Shown piece after piece: positions 48,608-51,130 of a DNA stretch of 51,130 bases. The DNA comes from a virus. The notes below the pieces were generated by a model. The model was not told the DNA's origin. It saw nothing but the letters and a program-made list of their open reading frames with translations, and did no database searches. Where the stretch lies: positions 1 through 51,130 of the IMG/VR virus record IMGVR_UViG_3300043427_003381; one strand, given 5' to 3'. The number at the start of each line of letters is the position of its first letter. The stretch's first letter is position 1. Both the position numbers and the translations under genes were made by a program.

Positions 48608-49021
48608 ATGTCTCTTAGAAGAACTAAATTATTACACATTCAGTCAGTTACAGGTATTGCAACAGTTGGTATTTTTACTGTTGGAACTACCCAAACTGCT
48701 GGTGGTGTTGGTATTGCATCAACTACTTATCTGCGTGGTGTAGTGATGCATAATACAGGTCTTTCAACAGCAACTTCATCACTCTACATTTATCCAAACA
48801 GCGTTTCATCTCCAGTAACTGGGGTTGGCCAAACAGCATACCGATTATCAAGAATTGATTTGAGATCTAATGAAACATTCTTCTTTGAGACAAATTATCC
48901 GATAGTTCTTGGGCACGGCGATAAGGTAGTTGTAGAAATTACACAACCAGCAGTTACAGTTGGTGGTGCTGGAATTGGTAGTGCTGTAAATTACCAAATA
49001 CTTGGCGACACTGATATTTGA
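48608..49021 (+). CDS. Small beta-rich fiber-associated protein (type 3)
   Basis: 137 aa: SLRRTKLLHIQSVTGIATVG, then STTYLRGVVMHNTGLSTATS, SLYIYPNSVSSPVTG, SRIDLRSNETFFFETNYPIV and LGHGDKVVVEITQPAVTV. The final G-x-x-D-K-V-x-V element parallels E-S-G-D-K-L of the 34158 protein and E-S-D-E-I of the 37914 protein. Beta-sandwich by appearance. Located between a fiber and a glycine-rich adhesin. Confidence 0.73.
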   Translation: MSLRRTKLLHIQSVTGIATVGIFTVGTTQTAGGVGIASTTYLRGVVMHNTGLSTATSSLYIYPNSVSSPVTGVGQTAYRLSRIDLRSNETFFFETNYPIVLGHGDKVVVEITQPAVTVGGAGIGSAVNYQILGDTDI

Positions 49022-49034
49022 GGAGGATAGATAA

Positions 49035-50876
49035 ATGGGCGTAAGATCTACTGATTTAGCATCATCTTTCTTTGATCGTTTCTTGAGAACTCAGAATGGG
49101 GGAACTAATCCACCCAATACAGGATTAACAGCAACTGGTGGTGTTATTAGTGATTATACAACTCCTCCAGGAGCAGTTTATAGAGCACACATTTTTACTT
49201 CATCAGGCACTTTTATTGTAAGTTCTATTGGTGATTTTGATGCTACTGTAGAGTATCTCGTAGTTGCTGGTGGTGGGTCTGGCGGAGATACTGGTGGTGG
49301 TGGTGCTGGTGGATTTAGAACTAATGTATCCGGACATCCATTAGCAGGATCAGCATTTCCAGTTAGTATTTCTTCATACCCAGTAGTTGTTGGTGCAGGT
49401 GCTGCTCCCGGAGGGGGGGATACCTTACGGGGTGTTAATGGCAATCCTTCTACTTTTTCTACAATAACTTCTGCTGGTGGTGGAGGAGGAGGGGGAGAAA
49501 GTGCCCCGATTTCTCCTGGTTTGTCTGGTGGATCTGGTGGTGGGGGTGGATATAATTCGCCAGGATCTTTTGGATCTGGTAATACTCCACCAACATCACC
49601 CCCACAAGGAAATCCTGGCGGAAACGGAGGAACATCTGCTTCCGGTGCTGGGGGAGGTGGTGCTGGCGGCGCTGGTGGTAATGCTTCTGGTGGAACTGCT
49701 GGCGCCGGTGGAATAGGATCTCAAATATCTATTACTGGAATCACTACTTATTATGCAGGAGGTGGCGGAGGAGCATCATCTCCAGGAGTTGCCGGTGCAG
49801 GAGGATTAGGTGGAGGTGGAAATGGTGAGCAGGAGAATGCTGGTGCCGGTGCTGGACAAGAAAACACTGGCGGTGGCGGTGGAGGATTTTGGGGGCAGAA
49901 TCTCCCACTGGGAAATACTGGCAACGGTGGTTCCGGAATCGTAGTAGTCCGTTACCAGATAGGACAATTGACAGCAACTGCAAAAGCAACTGGTGGTGCT
50001 ATAAGTTACTTTGGTGGTAAGACAATTCATACCTTTACGAGTTCTGGTACTTTTACCGTTACTAGCCCAACATTAACTTCTGCGGAATACCTGATGGTTG
50101 GTGGCGGCGCTGGTGGAGGTGGAAGACACGGTGGTGGAGGTGGTGCTGGTGGAATGATTTTTGGAAGTCGTCCACTGTCAGTAACTTCATATCCTATTGT
50201 TATTGGATCTGGTGGAATAGGCGTAGAGGGATATTCAAATGGTGGCAATGGGGGTAATACAACTTTTGGCGGAGAAACTGCTAATGGAGGAGGTGGTGGT
50301 GGATATTACAGAGATTCACCTTATGCCGGAATAGCAGGAGCTGCTGGTGGTTCTGGTGGTGGCGGTGGATTTGGTCCCGGTGGTAGTGGTGGAGCATCTA
50401 ATCAACCAGCAGGAACATTTGGAACTGCATATGGATTTGGTGGGGGAACTGCAAGTACGAACAATCCTCCTCTAATTTGTGGAGGTGGTGGAGGTGCTGG
50501 TGCAGCAGGAAATCCTTTTACTACTGCCAACGGAGCAGGAGGTGCTGGTAGATTATGGCCAGTTACTGGTTATTACTACGCTGGAGGTGGAGGAGCATCT
50601 TCGTGGGAAGCAAATGCAGGTAATGGTGGAGTAGGTGGTGGAGGTGGAGGTAATGTTGGAAACTTTGGTTCTGTAGGTGTTGGTGGAACAGGAGGATTAT
50701 TTGATGGTGAGAATGGATTACTTTCTGGAAATGATGGTGTATATCGTAGAGGTGGTAATGGAGCTCAATCTACCGGTGGTGGTGGAGGAGGAGGAGGACA
50801 ATCTGCATATCTTTCATATAGATCATCAGGTGGTAATGGTGGTTCCGGAATCGTCATCATCGCATATCCTTCATAA
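49035..50876 (+). CDS. Double glycine-rich adhesin
   Basis: 613 aa. N-terminus GVRSTDLASSFFDRFLRTQN, then two full glycine-rich domains in series. Domain 1 (about 35-310) begins AVYRAHIFTSSGTFIVSSIG with VEYLVVAGGG and ends GGSGIVVVRYQIG. Domain 2 (about 318-613) begins GGKTIHTFTSSGTFTVTSPT with AEYLMVGGGAGGG and ends GGSGIVIIAYPS. The first six residues of each end (GGSGIV) match the ends of the other adhesins at DNA level. GAGGA precedes the start. The only adhesin here with two tips, presumably from domain duplication. Confidence 0.78.
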   Translation: MGVRSTDLASSFFDRFLRTQNGGTNPPNTGLTATGGVISDYTTPPGAVYRAHIFTSSGTFIVSSIGDFDATVEYLVVAGGGSGGDTGGGGAGGFRTNVSGHPLAGSAFPVSISSYPVVVGAGAAPGGGDTLRGVNGNPSTFSTITSAGGGGGGGESAPISPGLSGGSGGGGGYNSPGSFGSGNTPPTSPPQGNPGGNGGTSASGAGGGGAGGAGGNASGGTAGAGGIGSQISITGITTYYAGGGGGASSPGVAGAGGLGGGGNGEQENAGAGAGQENTGGGGGGFWGQNLPLGNTGNGGSGIVVVRYQIGQLTATAKATGGAISYFGGKTIHTFTSSGTFTVTSPTLTSAEYLMVGGGAGGGGRHGGGGGAGGMIFGSRPLSVTSYPIVIGSGGIGVEGYSNGGNGGNTTFGGETANGGGGGGYYRDSPYAGIAGAAGGSGGGGGFGPGGSGGASNQPAGTFGTAYGFGGGTASTNNPPLICGGGGGAGAAGNPFTTANGAGGAGRLWPVTGYYYAGGGGASSWEANAGNGGVGGGGGGNVGNFGSVGVGGTGGLFDGENGLLSGNDGVYRRGGNGAQSTGGGGGGGGQSAYLSYRSSGGNGGSGIVIIAYPS

Positions 50877-50879
50877 ATA
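50872..50879 (+). promoter_or_regulatory. Late promoter box CATAAATA
   Basis: 30 bases before the ATG at 50910, overlapping the adhesin stop. Confidence 0.55.
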
Positions 50880-50909
50880 TTCAAAACGAACATTACAGAT
50901 AATTAACCA

Positions 50910-51130
50910 ATGGCACATTTCGCACAACTTGATGAAAACAATATAGTTACTCAAGTCATTGTTGTGAGTAACGAAGATACTTCCGACTCAAACGGAACAG
51001 AAATAGAAGAAATTGGAATTGGTTTCTGTAAAAAACTTCTTGGTGCTAATACAAAATGGAAGCAAACCTCATACAACAACAATATGAGAGTTCGTTATGC
51101 TGGTATTGGTTATTCTTATAATGAAGAACT
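50910..51130 (+). CDS. MAHFAEL-type protein, copy 3 (cut by the window end)
   Basis: 73 codons are visible and open to the edge: MAHFAQLDENNIVTQVIVVS, then GANTKWKQTSYNNNMRVRYA and GIGYSYNEE. It is paralogous to 42104 and 44646, and as in those cases it follows a glycine-rich adhesin. The Trp-rich C-terminus would lie beyond the window. Confidence 0.8.
   Translation, partial: MAHFAQLDENNIVTQVIVVSNEDTSDSNGTEIEEIGIGFCKKLLGANTKWKQTSYNNNMRVRYAGIGYSYNEE

Noticed and set aside
1-51130. Insertion sequences, integrase or attachment sites
   Set aside because: I saw no transposase or integrase text, and no terminal inverted repeats; tRNA genes alone are not evidence for an attachment site in this lytic phage type.

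Overview
The window is part of the late structural region of a T4-like myovirus that infects marine cyanobacteria (a T4-type cyanophage). The evidence is a run of recognisable T4 baseplate and tail genes (gp53, gp48, gp4, gp54, gp26 and hub proteins) with cyanophage-type extra genes, low GC, tight gene packing, many T4-like late promoter boxes (variants of TATAAATA) and long modular fiber genes with collagen-like GTQ/GIQ repeats. I cannot name the species, and the host (Synechococcus or Prochlorococcus) is an inference. I saw no photosynthesis or carbon-metabolism host genes.

Layout. (1) 1-3009: the end of a plus-strand gene, then a minus-strand operon gp4 > 128-aa protein > gp48 > gp53, read from a perfect TATAAATA box. 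(2) 3053-17263: plus-strand tail and baseplate-hub block: gp54, gp26 with a small -1-frame extension (probable programmed frameshift), two related tape-measure-like proteins (the second carries lysozyme-like and M23 peptidase domains), a gp27-like hub, an OB-fold gp5-like protein, a beta-helix spike protein, an EGPE-domain fiber/spike protein and a structural protein with a coiled-coil end. (3) 17260-20184: an island of small genes behind a near-consensus sigma-70 promoter. It holds a LAGLIDADG homing endonuclease, a tRNA-Leu(UAA) interrupted by a cyanobacterial-type group I intron, tRNA-Thr(UGU), small conserved proteins, a Mom-like acyltransferase and a coiled-coil protein, and ends in a strong terminator. 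(4) 20226-51130: fibers and adhesins. Two giant beta-helix proteins, Ig-like and glycine-rich adhesins, collagen-like fibers, an S74 self-cleaving chaperone fiber, three small beta-rich proteins and three copies of a MAHFAEL-type protein that each follow a glycine-rich adhesin. An AT-rich insert at 45.1-46.7 kb carries a 2-oxoglutarate/Fe(II) oxygenase and a sulfotransferase-like protein.

How it fits together. Regions 1 and 2 build the baseplate, tube and cell-puncturing hub. Region 4 supplies the host-recognition fibers, made of shared and shuffled modules (a common module of about 125 aa in three fibers, glycine-rich tips, repeat shafts), with likely assembly partners. The most unusual items are the intron-bearing phage tRNA-Leu beside a homing endonuclease gene, the slippery T TTT TTC site at the end of gp26, the three-fold adhesin/MAHFAEL cassette, and the hydroxylase gene close to collagen-like fibers.
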